60,855 nucleotides of DNA from assembly GCA_964458655.1 (NCBI GenBank), contig CAYWJT010000007.1, positions 1-60,855 on the forward strand, in the 5' to 3' direction. Numbering within the stretch: the stretch's first letter is position 1; each line of letters starts with the position of its first letter. A model generated the notes under the pieces. The model was given only the letters and a program-made list of their open reading frames with translations, did no database searches and had not been told where the DNA came from. This document shows, one piece after another, positions 26,783 through 34,003 of this stretch. This DNA is from CAYWJT01 sp964458655. GTDB lineage: Bacteria; Acidobacteriota; Aminicenantia; Aminicenantales; Saccharicenantaceae. Both the position numbers and the translations under genes were made by a program.

Positions 26783-27829
26783 TTGTTCATTGACCAGGTC
26801 CGCGTCAAGCTGAAAGCCGGCCGGGGCGGGAACGGCTGCGTCAGTTTCCGCCGGGAATACCGCGTCCCCAAGGGCGGCCCGGACGGCGGCCGCGGCGGCG
26901 ACGGCGGCAGCGTCTACATCGTTTCCGACGGCAACATCAGCTCGCTGGCCTATTTCCGTTTCCATCCCCTCATCAAGGCCGGCAACGGCGCCCACGGCGA
27001 GGGCGGCAACCGCCAGGGTAAGAGGGGCCGGGATGTGCGCCTTAGCGTGCCTCCGGGAACGATCGTCAAAGAGGAAGGTCGCGACCAGCCCCTGTTCGAT
27101 TTCACCGCTTCCGGGCAGGTTTTCCTGGCCTGCCGCGGAGGCAAGGGCGGCCGCGGCAACGCTTCCTTCGCCACTTCGACGCACCAGGCCCCGCGGGAGT
27201 GGGAGCCGGGGCGTCCGGGCGAGGAAAAGGAGCTCACCCTCGAGCTCAAGCTCATCGCCGACGTCGGCCTGGTTGGCTTCCCGAACGCCGGCAAGTCGAC
27301 GCTCATCTCCAAGGTCTCGGCGGCCCGGCCGCTCATAGCCGACTATCCTTTCACGACGCTCGTCCCCAACCTCGGAGTGGTCGACCTGGGCGGGTACAGA
27401 AGCTTCGTCGTCGCCGACATCCCGGGTATAATCGAAGGGGCCCACCAGGGGCAGGGCCTGGGCCTGCGCTTCCTGCGCCATATCGAGCGGACGAAAGTCC
27501 TGGTCCACCTTGTGGATGTTTCGCCTTATACCGGGCGCGACCCGGTCCAGGATTTCAAGGTGGTGATGAAAGAGCTGGAGGCCTTCAACCCGGTGCTGGC
27601 GCGAAGGCCGCAGATACTGGCCGCCAACAAGACGGACCTCCTCGGGCCAGGAGACCAGAAGCGGCTGGAGAGCCTCAGGAAGCTTGCTGCCCGCGAGAAG
27701 GCCCCGTTCTTCGCCGTTTCGGCCCTCAAGGGCCAAGGGTTGAAGCGGCTCGTCGCGGCCATGGCCCGCGAGCTCGAGAAGGCCGGCGCCGAGATGGGAC
27801 GGCAGGAAGGCGGACGCGGCAATGGATAG
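26783..27829 (+). CDS. obgE: GTPase Obg/CgtA
   Basis: A ribosome-assembly and stress-linked GTPase of 348 residues. The N-terminal Gly-rich Obg fold spans about 1-157 (FIDQVRVKLKAGRGGNG, GGPDGGRGGDGGSV). The G domain has GFPNAGKSTL (about 166-175), YPFTTLVPNLG, DIPGIIEGA and NKTDLL. It ends soon after the G domain and lacks a long OCT domain. TTG start at 26783 with AAGGAGAG upstream. 110 bases separate it from rpmA; it overlaps nadD by eight bases. Confidence 0.95.
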   Translation: MFIDQVRVKLKAGRGGNGCVSFRREYRVPKGGPDGGRGGDGGSVYIVSDGNISSLAYFRFHPLIKAGNGAHGEGGNRQGKRGRDVRLSVPPGTIVKEEGRDQPLFDFTASGQVFLACRGGKGGRGNASFATSTHQAPREWEPGRPGEEKELTLELKLIADVGLVGFPNAGKSTLISKVSAARPLIADYPFTTLVPNLGVVDLGGYRSFVVADIPGIIEGAHQGQGLGLRFLRHIERTKVLVHLVDVSPYTGRDPVQDFKVVMKELEAFNPVLARRPQILAANKTDLLGPGDQKRLESLRKLAAREKAPFFAVSALKGQGLKRLVAAMARELEKAGAEMGRQEGGRGNG

Positions 27830-28472
27830 CATCGGCCTTTACGGCGGCACATTCAACCCGATACACCTCGGACACCTGAAGGCCGCCGAGACGGTGACGG
27901 AGGCCTTCGGGTTGGAGCGCGTCCTGTTCATCCCCTCCTACATACCTCCGCACAAGGAGAGCCGCGAAGTGGCCTCGGCCGCTCATCGCTTGAGGATGGT
28001 CGAGCTGGCCGTCGCCGGGCACGACAGGTTCGCCGCCAGCGACATCGAGGTCGCGGCCGGAGGCCGGTCCTATTCGATAGCGACGGTGAGGAAGGTGAAA
28101 GGGCTGTATCCGGAAGCCGAGCTCTTTTTCATCGTGGGCATCGACGCCTTCCTCGAGATCGGCACCTGGCGTGAGTATGAGGCCCTGCTCGCCGAGTGCC
28201 GTTTCATCGTCACGAGCCGGCCCGGTTGGGCCCTCGACGCGTCGGGCGTGCTGGGCGGAAAGCTCCGCGAGAGCGTCAGTCCGGCGCTTGATGGTATAAT
28301 ACCGGCGAAGAAGGTGCGAGAGAGGTACAGGATCTTCCCGCTGGTCATCGACGCTCTGAACATATCCTCCACGGAGGTCCGGGCCAGGGCCAGGCAGAGC
28401 CTGAGCCTTGAGGGCCTGGTGCCGCCGGCCGTCGAACGATACATAAGGGAAAACGAACTCTATTCTCGATGA
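27822..28472 (+). CDS. nadD: Nicotinate-nucleotide adenylyltransferase
   Basis: NadD converts nicotinate mononucleotide to deamido-NAD with ATP. 216 residues; YGGTFNPIHLGHL at the N-terminus holds the nucleotidyltransferase HxGH motif, and ISSTEVRAR near the C-terminus is the ISSTxxR motif. Its ATG overlaps the obg end by eight bases, and rsfS follows, the common obg-nadD-rsfS grouping. It works upstream of the NadE encoded at 32.2-33.1 kb. Confidence 0.95.
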   Translation: MDSIGLYGGTFNPIHLGHLKAAETVTEAFGLERVLFIPSYIPPHKESREVASAAHRLRMVELAVAGHDRFAASDIEVAAGGRSYSIATVRKVKGLYPEAELFFIVGIDAFLEIGTWREYEALLAECRFIVTSRPGWALDASGVLGGKLRESVSPALDGIIPAKKVRERYRIFPLVIDALNISSTEVRARARQSLSLEGLVPPAVERYIRENELYSR

Positions 28473-28481
28473 AAGGGGAAA

Positions 28482-28853
28482 ATGCCGGAAAACAAGCCGC
28501 AACGCTTCACTAAGCGCAGCCTTCCCCGCGAGGTCCGCCTGGCGGTGGAGGCCGGACTGGACAAAAAGGCCGAAGGGCTCTGCGTCCTCGACCTCAGGGA
28601 GCTCAGCTCCTTCACCGATTTCTTCCTCATCGCGAGCGGGGCTTCCTCGCGTCAGAACCAGGCCATTGCCGACGCCCTGGAGGTCAGCCTCAAGCAGGCC
28701 GGCCGCCGGCCGCTGAGCGTCGAGGGCTCCGGGACCGCCGAATGGATCCTCATGGATTACGGCTCTTTCGTGGTCCATGTCTTTTCACGGCGGGCCAGGG
28801 ACTTCTACGCGCTGGAGAAGCTCTGGGGCGACGCCCCGCGCCTCGATTTCTGA
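28482..28853 (+). CDS. rsfS: Ribosomal silencing factor RsfS
   Basis: RsfS binds uL14 and blocks subunit joining when nutrients are low. 123 residues; DLRELSSFTDFFLIASG and the DYGSFVVHVFSRRARDFYALEKLWGD region (in two parts) are the family signatures. The first about 18 residues are a basic extension. It lies nine bases after nadD. A short GC stem followed by seven Ts (28857-28877) lies behind it and may terminate the rplU-rsfS operon. Confidence 0.95.
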   Translation: MPENKPQRFTKRSLPREVRLAVEAGLDKKAEGLCVLDLRELSSFTDFFLIASGASSRQNQAIADALEVSLKQAGRRPLSVEGSGTAEWILMDYGSFVVHVFSRRARDFYALEKLWGDAPRLDF

Positions 28854-28890
28854 ACCCGGGCGATTCCCCGTTTTTTTATCGCCGCCGCTA

Positions 28891-28919
28891 TTGACAACGT
28901 CAGGTCGAATCATTATTGT
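28891..28919 (+). promoter_or_regulatory. Promoter of rlmH-dksA-like-comF
   Basis: TTGACA at 28891-28896 and TATTGT at 28914-28919 (17-base spacer) lie behind the likely end of the rsfS message. Confidence 0.5.
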
Positions 28920-28939
28920 TTTAGGGCATTTTTCAGGTT

Positions 28940-29404
28940 ATGAGGCTGAGATTCCTCTGGCCGGGCAGGACGAGAAGCCCCGAGTTCCGGGCGCTCGAAG
29001 AGGCCTATCTGGAAAAGATCGAGAGGCTCCAGCCCGCCGAGGTCGTCGTCACCAGAGAGGCGGCCGGGCTCCGGGAAAAGGACGCCGCCAGGGTCATGGC
29101 GGTCGAAGCCCGGGGGCTTGAAAAGTGCCTGTCCGATTCCTATATTGTCTGTCTGACTGACGGAGGGAGAGAGATGACGTCGGAAGGGCTGGCCTCCTTT
29201 CTCGCCAAGAGGAACGAGGCTGCGCGGGACACGGCTTTCGTGGTCGGGGGCTTCCTCGGCCTCGACCGGGCCCTGCTCGAACGCGCCGACCTCAAGCTGT
29301 CCCTTTCCAGGATGACGTTCTCGCATGAGTTGAGCCGCGTCATGCTGCTCGAACAGGTCTATAGGGCCCTGACGATGATACGGGGCCGAAAATACGCCAA
29401 GTGA
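28940..29404 (+). CDS. rlmH: 23S rRNA pseudouridine-1915 N3-methyltransferase
   Basis: A SPOUT methyltransferase of 154 residues that modifies helix 69 of 23S rRNA. FVVGGFLGLDR and the C-terminal knot MTFSHELSRVMLLEQVYRALTMI match the family. The extreme C-terminus reads RGRKYAK where most RlmH proteins end in a YH-basic tail, so the usually conserved His is Ala here. Start ATG 28940; no strong ribosome-binding site is seen. First gene after an internal promoter. Confidence 0.92.
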   Translation: MRLRFLWPGRTRSPEFRALEEAYLEKIERLQPAEVVVTREAAGLREKDAARVMAVEARGLEKCLSDSYIVCLTDGGREMTSEGLASFLAKRNEAARDTAFVVGGFLGLDRALLERADLKLSLSRMTFSHELSRVMLLEQVYRALTMIRGRKYAK

Positions 29405-29416
29405 GGGGGTCCCAGA

Positions 29417-29788
29417 GTGACCAAGAGATTCGACAAGAAAGAGAAGGAGCAGTTCAAAAAGCAGCTCCGCGACAAGAAGTTCGGCATCATCCACAAGTTG
29501 AGCAAGGTCATCGACGAGAGCAAGGAGATGGAAAGCAACGTCGCACAAGACGCGGTCGACAAGGCTGAAACGTCATATACCAAGGAGTTCCTCCTCAGCC
29601 TGTCCGACGCGGACCGGGAACAGCTGGTCCAGATCGACGAGGCGCTGAGAAGGCTCGAGCACGACGAGTTCGGGCTGTGCCAGCAGTGCGGGAAAGAGAT
29701 AAGCCGCAAGAGACTCGAAGCCATCCCCTGGGCCCAGTACTGCATTTCCTGCCAGGAAAAGATAGAAGCAGAGTACAAGTCCGGCTGA
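29417..29788 (+). CDS. DksA/TraR-type zinc-finger protein
   Basis: A 123-residue protein with an N-terminal coiled coil (about 1-80) and a C-terminal CxxC-x17-CxxC zinc finger (LCQQCGKEIS, YCISCQEK), as in DksA/TraR regulators that bind the RNA polymerase secondary channel. The acidic coiled-coil tip SLSDADREQLVQIDEAL resembles the functional DxxDxA of DksA. GTG start with GAGGGGG upstream. It could act as a stringent-response cofactor; the family is heterogeneous, so this is inference. Confidence 0.88.
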   Translation: MTKRFDKKEKEQFKKQLRDKKFGIIHKLSKVIDESKEMESNVAQDAVDKAETSYTKEFLLSLSDADREQLVQIDEALRRLEHDEFGLCQQCGKEISRKRLEAIPWAQYCISCQEKIEAEYKSG

Positions 29789-30540
29789 GGCCTGCCCTCA
29801 GTCTGCTCGCGCCTTTCGTCCGGGCCGTCAGGCTGGCTGCGAGCCTGCTCGTCTATCCCTCGTTTTGCCGCCTGTGCGGCCGCTTCCTGGAAGACCCCGC
29901 GGACAAGATAGTCTGCCGCGAATGTCTCGACCGTCTGGACGCCCCCGGTGGCCCGGTCTGCGTGTGCTGCGGCCGCTTCTTCTCGGGAGACGGGGAGGCG
30001 CATCTCTGCGGCGAATGCCTGACTGAGCCGCCGCCTTTCAGCCGGCACCGCTCGGCCGGCGTCTATGACGGCGTCCTAAGGGGGCTGATACTGGTTTTCA
30101 AGTACGGCAGGGTCCAGGCACTGGGCGGCTTGCTGGCCGATTTCATGTGTCGGGCGCCGGCCTTGGAGAGCGATGATATCTTCGAGGGCGTGGATTACGT
30201 CGTCCCGGTCCCCCTGCACCGCCGGAGAAGGAGACGGAGGGGATTCAACCAGGCCTTGGTGCTCGGCCGGGAACTCGCGAAGAGGAAAGAGCTCCCGGTG
30301 CTGGCCCGAGGCCTGGTCCGGGTCAAAGACGCGCCGCCCCAGGCCTCGCTCGACGCCAGGGAGCGCGGCCGCAATATCAGGGGCGCGTTCCGGCCGGCGA
30401 AAGGGCGGCGGCTTAAGGGGAAGACCGTATTGCTCGTGGACGACGTCTATACGACCGGCGCGACCGTCAGGGAGTGCAGCCTGGCCTTGCTCAAGGCCGG
30501 CGCGGCCGAGGTGCGCGTGGTGACGGTCGCCCGGGCATAA
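29677..30540 (+). CDS. comF: ComF-family phosphoribosyltransferase-like protein
   Basis: ComF is a competence protein with a phosphoribosyltransferase fold that helps move transforming DNA inward. An N-terminal zinc-ribbon region has three CxxC pairs (CRLC, CVCC, CGEC), followed by a PRTase domain with VPVPLHRRR, GFNQALVLGREL and the PRPP loop VLLVDDVYTTGAT. The start is uncertain: GTG 29677 or 29686 overlaps the dksA-like gene by about 100 bases, while a CTG at 29785 would overlap its stop (CTGA) and give about 251 residues, the usual size. Its TAA runs straight into A residues and a GGGGACAGG repeat. Confidence 0.88.
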   Translation: MPAVRERDKPQETRSHPLGPVLHFLPGKDRSRVQVRLRPALSLLAPFVRAVRLAASLLVYPSFCRLCGRFLEDPADKIVCRECLDRLDAPGGPVCVCCGRFFSGDGEAHLCGECLTEPPPFSRHRSAGVYDGVLRGLILVFKYGRVQALGGLLADFMCRAPALESDDIFEGVDYVVPVPLHRRRRRRRGFNQALVLGRELAKRKELPVLARGLVRVKDAPPQASLDARERGRNIRGAFRPAKGRRLKGKTVLLVDDVYTTGATVRECSLALLKAGAAEVRVVTVARA

Positions 30541-30574
30541 AAAAAGGGGACAGGCACCCCTGGTCCCTGTCCCC
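30539..30574 (-). terminator. Terminator of hsp20 formed by GGGGACAGG repeat
   Basis: GGGGACAGG at 30546-30554 pairs with CCTGTCCCC at 30566-30574. On the minus strand the stem is followed by seven T (A run at 30539-30545), giving a good intrinsic terminator for hsp20. The same repeat sits immediately behind the comF stop on the plus strand. Confidence 0.7.
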
Positions 30575-30592
30575 CGTACCGGATGTCGGCAG

Positions 30593-31072
30593 TTACTTCT
30601 TGGCTTTCTCTTCCGGGGCGCTCTGGGGCTTGAGGATCTTGACCTTCTTGGGCTTCACTTCAGGCTTCTTGGGCATCCGGATTCGCAGCAGGCCGTTGTC
30701 GTACTCGGCCTCGATCTTCTCGTGGTCGACATAGCTCGGCAGGGCGAAGCTCCTGAAGAAAGAGCCGTAGGAGCGCTCGATGCGGTGGTAGTTCTCCTCC
30801 TTGGTCTCCTTCTCGAACTTGCGCTCGCCCTTGACGGTCAGGTTGCCGTCCTCGATGTTGATCTCGATGTCCTTCTCGTCGACGCCGGGCACCTCAGCGC
30901 TGAGCACGACCTCGCTCTCGGTCTCGTAGATGTCCACGGCGGGCACCCAGGAGCTCGAGATGAGGTCTTTTTCCTCTCCCCTGGAGAAAGCCACCATGTC
31001 CTCAAAGAGCCGGTTCATCCTGTCCCTGAGGGTCATGAAATCCTTGAATGGGTCCCATTTTACGATAGCCAT
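30593..31072 (-). CDS. Small heat-shock protein (Hsp20/alpha-crystallin)
   Basis: An ATP-independent holdase of 159 residues. The N-terminal arm (about 1-42) is followed by the alpha-crystallin domain: VPAVDIYETESEVVLSAEVPG through the GLLRIRMPK motif (A-x-x-n-G-L type, here YDNGLLRIRMPK). The tail is Lys/Pro-rich without a clear IxI motif apart from VKIL. AGGAGG is well spaced before the ATG and a strong promoter lies 36 bases upstream; no heat-shock CIRCE element is visible. Monocistronic. Confidence 0.95.
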   Translation of the reverse strand: MAIVKWDPFKDFMTLRDRMNRLFEDMVAFSRGEEKDLISSSWVPAVDIYETESEVVLSAEVPGVDEKDIEINIEDGNLTVKGERKFEKETKEENYHRIERSYGSFFRSFALPSYVDHEKIEAEYDNGLLRIRMPKKPEVKPKKVKILKPQSAPEEKAKK

Positions 31073-31107
31073 TGCTGACCTCCTTGCTTAAGGTTTAGTC
31101 AATTATT

Positions 31108-31136
31108 AATATAATATATGAGTATTTATTTGTCAA
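31108..31136 (-). promoter_or_regulatory. Promoter of hsp20
   Basis: Minus strand: TTGACA (31136-31131), 17-base spacer, TATATT (31113-31108) in a strongly AT-rich stretch. Confidence 0.65.
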
Positions 31137-31541
31137 GTATTAGCCGGAAGTTTTTTATTTTTTTCCCTTAGTCCCATGAATATACCTGGGATTGGCAGTG
31201 TCCTCCGTTTCAGGGGCCTTCTTCACGGAACAGGCGGCAAGCCGGCCTGGCACATCTGGGCTTCGCGCGACGGGTGCCGCCTGTATCGATCATGATTTCG
31301 GGCGTGAGGCGCGGCGGCTTCCCCTGTAAGGCGTGAGCAGTGCTTTTAGGAACTTGAGGCGGCTTCTGGAAGAACCTCATTCAGCGGCCGGCTCTCCGCG
31401 TCCCTTGACGCAAGGCCCTCAGGGCCGACACATCGGTTTTCCAGACGGCCCGGGGATCGCCAGGAGAACGGTCGATTTTGGTATGGCAGGGGGACTGCGG
31501 AAGTCCCAGGGGAGCAATGGGCGGTATCCCGCCAGCTTCCT
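31137..31541. other. Gene-free region between hsp20 and rsmI
   Basis: About 405 bases with no convincing gene on either strand, no tRNA-like fold and no repeat shared with the rest of the window. An open frame crossing into rsmI in antisense is a shadow. A small RNA cannot be excluded. Confidence 0.4.
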
Positions 31542-32243
31542 TCAGGCTCTTGCCTGCTTCAGTCTGGTCAGGCCTTCGACCAGCACGGCCGCTTCGCCTT
31601 TGATCCGGGCGATCTCCGGCCGGTCGGCCAGCTCCCGCGCGCCGCCCCGGACGAATTCCTCATGGACTTTGGTGAGTTCCCGAGCTATGACGACGCGCCT
31701 GTCGCCGAGGACCCCGTCCACGGCCTTCAGGAATTCCCGGATCTTTCTCCCCGGGCTGTAAAAGACCAGGGTCCCCGGCTCCAAGGCGACCGAGGCCAGC
31801 ATCTTCTCCAGGCCAGTTTTTTTCGGCGGTATGAAGCCCAGGAAAAGGAACCTGTGCGTGGGCAATCCCGCCGCGCTGAGGGCCGCGACGGCCGCGGACG
31901 GCCCCGGCACCGGGATCACCTGTATGCCTGCCTCTATCGCCTTGCGGATGAGCGGGAAGCCGGGGTCCGATATGCCGGGCGTCCCGGCGTCGGACACCAG
32001 GGCTACGTCCCGGCCGCTTCCCAGCATAGCCAGGATTTCCGGGACGCGCCGTCCCTCCTGCGGTTGGTAATAGCTGATGAGCCTCTTCGAGATGCCGTAC
32101 CTGTTGAGGAGCTTCAACGTCCGCCGGGTGTCCTCGCAGGCCACGGCCTCCACTTCACCGAGTATGCGCACGGCCCGAAAAGTGATGTCCTCCATGTTCC
32201 CGATGGGAGTGGCGACGACGAACAAGCGCCCGCTCACGCTCAC
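31542..32243 (-). CDS. rsmI: 16S rRNA 2'-O-ribose C1402 methyltransferase
   Basis: A tetrapyrrole-methylase-fold enzyme that methylates C1402 in the 30S decoding centre. 233 residues, slightly shorter than E. coli RsmI. Motifs: LFVVATPIGNMEDITFRA, ACEDTRRT, LVSDAGTPGISDPGF and VPGPSAAVAALSAAGLPT region. GTG start overlapping the nadE stop by four bases (GTGA), so it is the third gene of an amidase-nadE-rsmI operon. Confidence 0.95.
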   Translation of the reverse strand: MSVSGRLFVVATPIGNMEDITFRAVRILGEVEAVACEDTRRTLKLLNRYGISKRLISYYQPQEGRRVPEILAMLGSGRDVALVSDAGTPGISDPGFPLIRKAIEAGIQVIPVPGPSAAVAALSAAGLPTHRFLFLGFIPPKKTGLEKMLASVALEPGTLVFYSPGRKIREFLKAVDGVLGDRRVVIARELTKVHEEFVRGGARELADRPEIARIKGEAAVLVEGLTRLKQARA

Positions 32244-33061
32244 TTGCCTCGGTCGTACGGATAGAGGAAGTCATGGCCGACCGAGCGTATGGAGAGCTTG
32301 GCGATCTGGGGCATCTTCCTTTTGAATTCCGACCTCTCGATCATTTCCGCCACCCTGTTCACCTTGGCCGCGGCGAAGCCCCGCGCCGCGACCTCTTTTT
32401 TGGAGAGCCGCAGTTCGACCAGATGGAAGAGGATGCGGTCCAACTCCTCGTAGGCCAGGCCGATCTCGCCTTCGTCGGTCTGGCCCGGCCAGAGGCCGGC
32501 CGTGGGCGTCTTGGCGACTATCTTCTCCGGCACGCCCAGGTGGCGGGCGAGCTCACGGACCTGGGTCTTGTAGAGGTCGCCGAGGGGGTTCAGGGCCGAG
32601 GCCATGTCGCCGTATATCGTCCCGTAACCGATGAGAAGCTCGGTCTTGTTGCTCGTGCCGAGAGGCAGGGCCTTCTCGCGGGCCGAATGGTCGTAAATGA
32701 TGGACATCCTTTCCCGGGCCATCTTGTTTCCGCGCAGCAGCCGGCTGCGGGTGGGATGGGCCGCGAAATAGGCGTCTATCTGCGGCGAGATGTCGATCAG
32801 CCGCCGCTTTATTCCCAATCGCCGCGCGACGAGCCCGGCGTCCCCCACATCGGCCTGGAAGGACCGGCCGTAAGGCATTATCAGGCCGATGACGTTCTTC
32901 GGACCGAGCGCCTCGGCTGCGAGGAAGGCGCAGACGGAGGAATCGAGGCCGCCGGAAAGGCCCAGGATGCCCTTTTGGAAACCGGCTTTGCCGACCTCCC
33001 GGCGGATGAAGCCCGTCAGGACCTTGGTGACGAAGACCGGATTAATCTTCAGGCTGGCCAC
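32240..33061 (-). CDS. nadE: NAD synthetase (ammonia/amidotransferase-dependent domain)
   Basis: NadE amidates deamido-NAD to NAD. 273 residues with the PP-loop LGLSGGLDSSVCAFLAAEAL (ATP pyrophosphatase SGGxDS), GTSNKTELLIGYGTIYGD and LYKTQVRELARHLGVP. It contains only the synthetase domain; the glutaminase-like nitrilase domain is encoded by the gene just upstream, overlapping by 20 bases. The pair therefore may work as a two-subunit glutamine-dependent NAD synthetase. GTG start. Confidence 0.94.
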   Translation of the reverse strand: MASLKINPVFVTKVLTGFIRREVGKAGFQKGILGLSGGLDSSVCAFLAAEALGPKNVIGLIMPYGRSFQADVGDAGLVARRLGIKRRLIDISPQIDAYFAAHPTRSRLLRGNKMARERMSIIYDHSAREKALPLGTSNKTELLIGYGTIYGDMASALNPLGDLYKTQVRELARHLGVPEKIVAKTPTAGLWPGQTDEGEIGLAYEELDRILFHLVELRLSKKEVAARGFAAAKVNRVAEMIERSEFKRKMPQIAKLSIRSVGHDFLYPYDRGK

Positions 33062-33899
33062 GGAGCAACCTCTCCAGGGATCTCAGGATGACTTCGGGCT
33101 TTTCGTCCCGCTTGAACAACCAGGTCTTGCGCGCCCGGCGCACCTCGTCGAGGTCGATGTCCTGGACGAGGAGCTCCGGCTCGACGTCGACCGCCCGGGC
33201 GAGGAGCCGGCCTCCCGGCGCGTATATGAACGAACCGCCGGCGAAGGTCACCCCTTCCTCGACGCCGACCCGGTTGGCGTAGACGACGAACGACGTCGTG
33301 AAGTAGGAAACGGCCTCGCCCATGAGCTCCCACATGCGGCTGGTCTCGAAAGCCCGGCCGCCGCCGACGCCCCGGCCGGGCGCCGCCGAAATGCAGACGA
33401 TCATGTCCGCCCCGCCCGTGAACAGGACGTAGGAGGAGCCGAGGTGCAGGAAATCGCGGCAGACGAGCAGGCCGGCCGTGCCGAAGGCCGTCCTGAAGGG
33501 CTGGAAAGCGCGGCCGGCGGCGAAGAACTTGCCTTCCTCGAACATGCCGTTGGTCGGCAGGTAGACCTTGCGGTGGATGTGCAGGAGGCGGCCGTCGCCG
33601 ACGCAGGCCGCGGAGTTGTAGAAGATGCCCTTTTCGATGCCGCGCTCTTCCATGAAACCGAAAACGAGCGTGAGCCCGCGGCCGGCCGCGGCGAGCCTCT
33701 TGAAAACGGGGCTGCGCCGGGGGTCGAGAGCTACTTCCTCGGCCAGGTCCTTGAGAGTGTAGCCGGTGAGGCTCAACTCCGGGAAAACGACCAGGTCGGC
33801 TTTGCGGCGGCGGGCCTCGCCTAGTAGCTCAAGGTGCAGCTCCAGGTTCCGGTTGACGTCGCCGAGACACGGCGAGAACTGGGCGACCGCGATCCTCAT
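33042..33899 (-). CDS. Carbon-nitrogen hydrolase (nitrilase superfamily), likely NadE partner amidase
   Basis: A 285-residue nitrilase-fold hydrolase. The catalytic triad is visible: Glu in FPELSLTGY (about residue 41), Lys in HRKVYLPTNGMF (about 110) and Cys in LLVCRDFLH (about 147). Glutamine-dependent NAD synthetases carry this domain fused to the N-terminus; here it is a separate gene that overlaps nadE by 20 bases and is cotranscribed. The inferred role is to hydrolyse glutamine and supply ammonia to NadE. An unrelated amidase role is the alternative. Confidence 0.82.
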   Translation of the reverse strand: MRIAVAQFSPCLGDVNRNLELHLELLGEARRRKADLVVFPELSLTGYTLKDLAEEVALDPRRSPVFKRLAAAGRGLTLVFGFMEERGIEKGIFYNSAACVGDGRLLHIHRKVYLPTNGMFEEGKFFAAGRAFQPFRTAFGTAGLLVCRDFLHLGSSYVLFTGGADMIVCISAAPGRGVGGGRAFETSRMWELMGEAVSYFTTSFVVYANRVGVEEGVTFAGGSFIYAPGGRLLARAVDVEPELLVQDIDLDEVRRARKTWLFKRDEKPEVILRSLERLLRGQPED

Positions 33900-33940
33900 G
33901 CCCCAAAATTAGCACACTCGGCCGGCCGTTTCAATTTATG

Positions 33941-33971
33941 TTGAAAATCCCGCGCGATTGGGCTATATAAT
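33941..33971 (+). promoter_or_regulatory. Probable promoter of the DUF4388-DnaJ gene
   Basis: TTGAAA at 33941-33946 and TATAAT at 33966-33971, spacer 19 bases, 32 bases before the GTG start. Confidence 0.5.
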
Positions 33972-34003
33972 TAGGGCGCAATCAGGAACCGGGCAGAGGA
34001 AGC

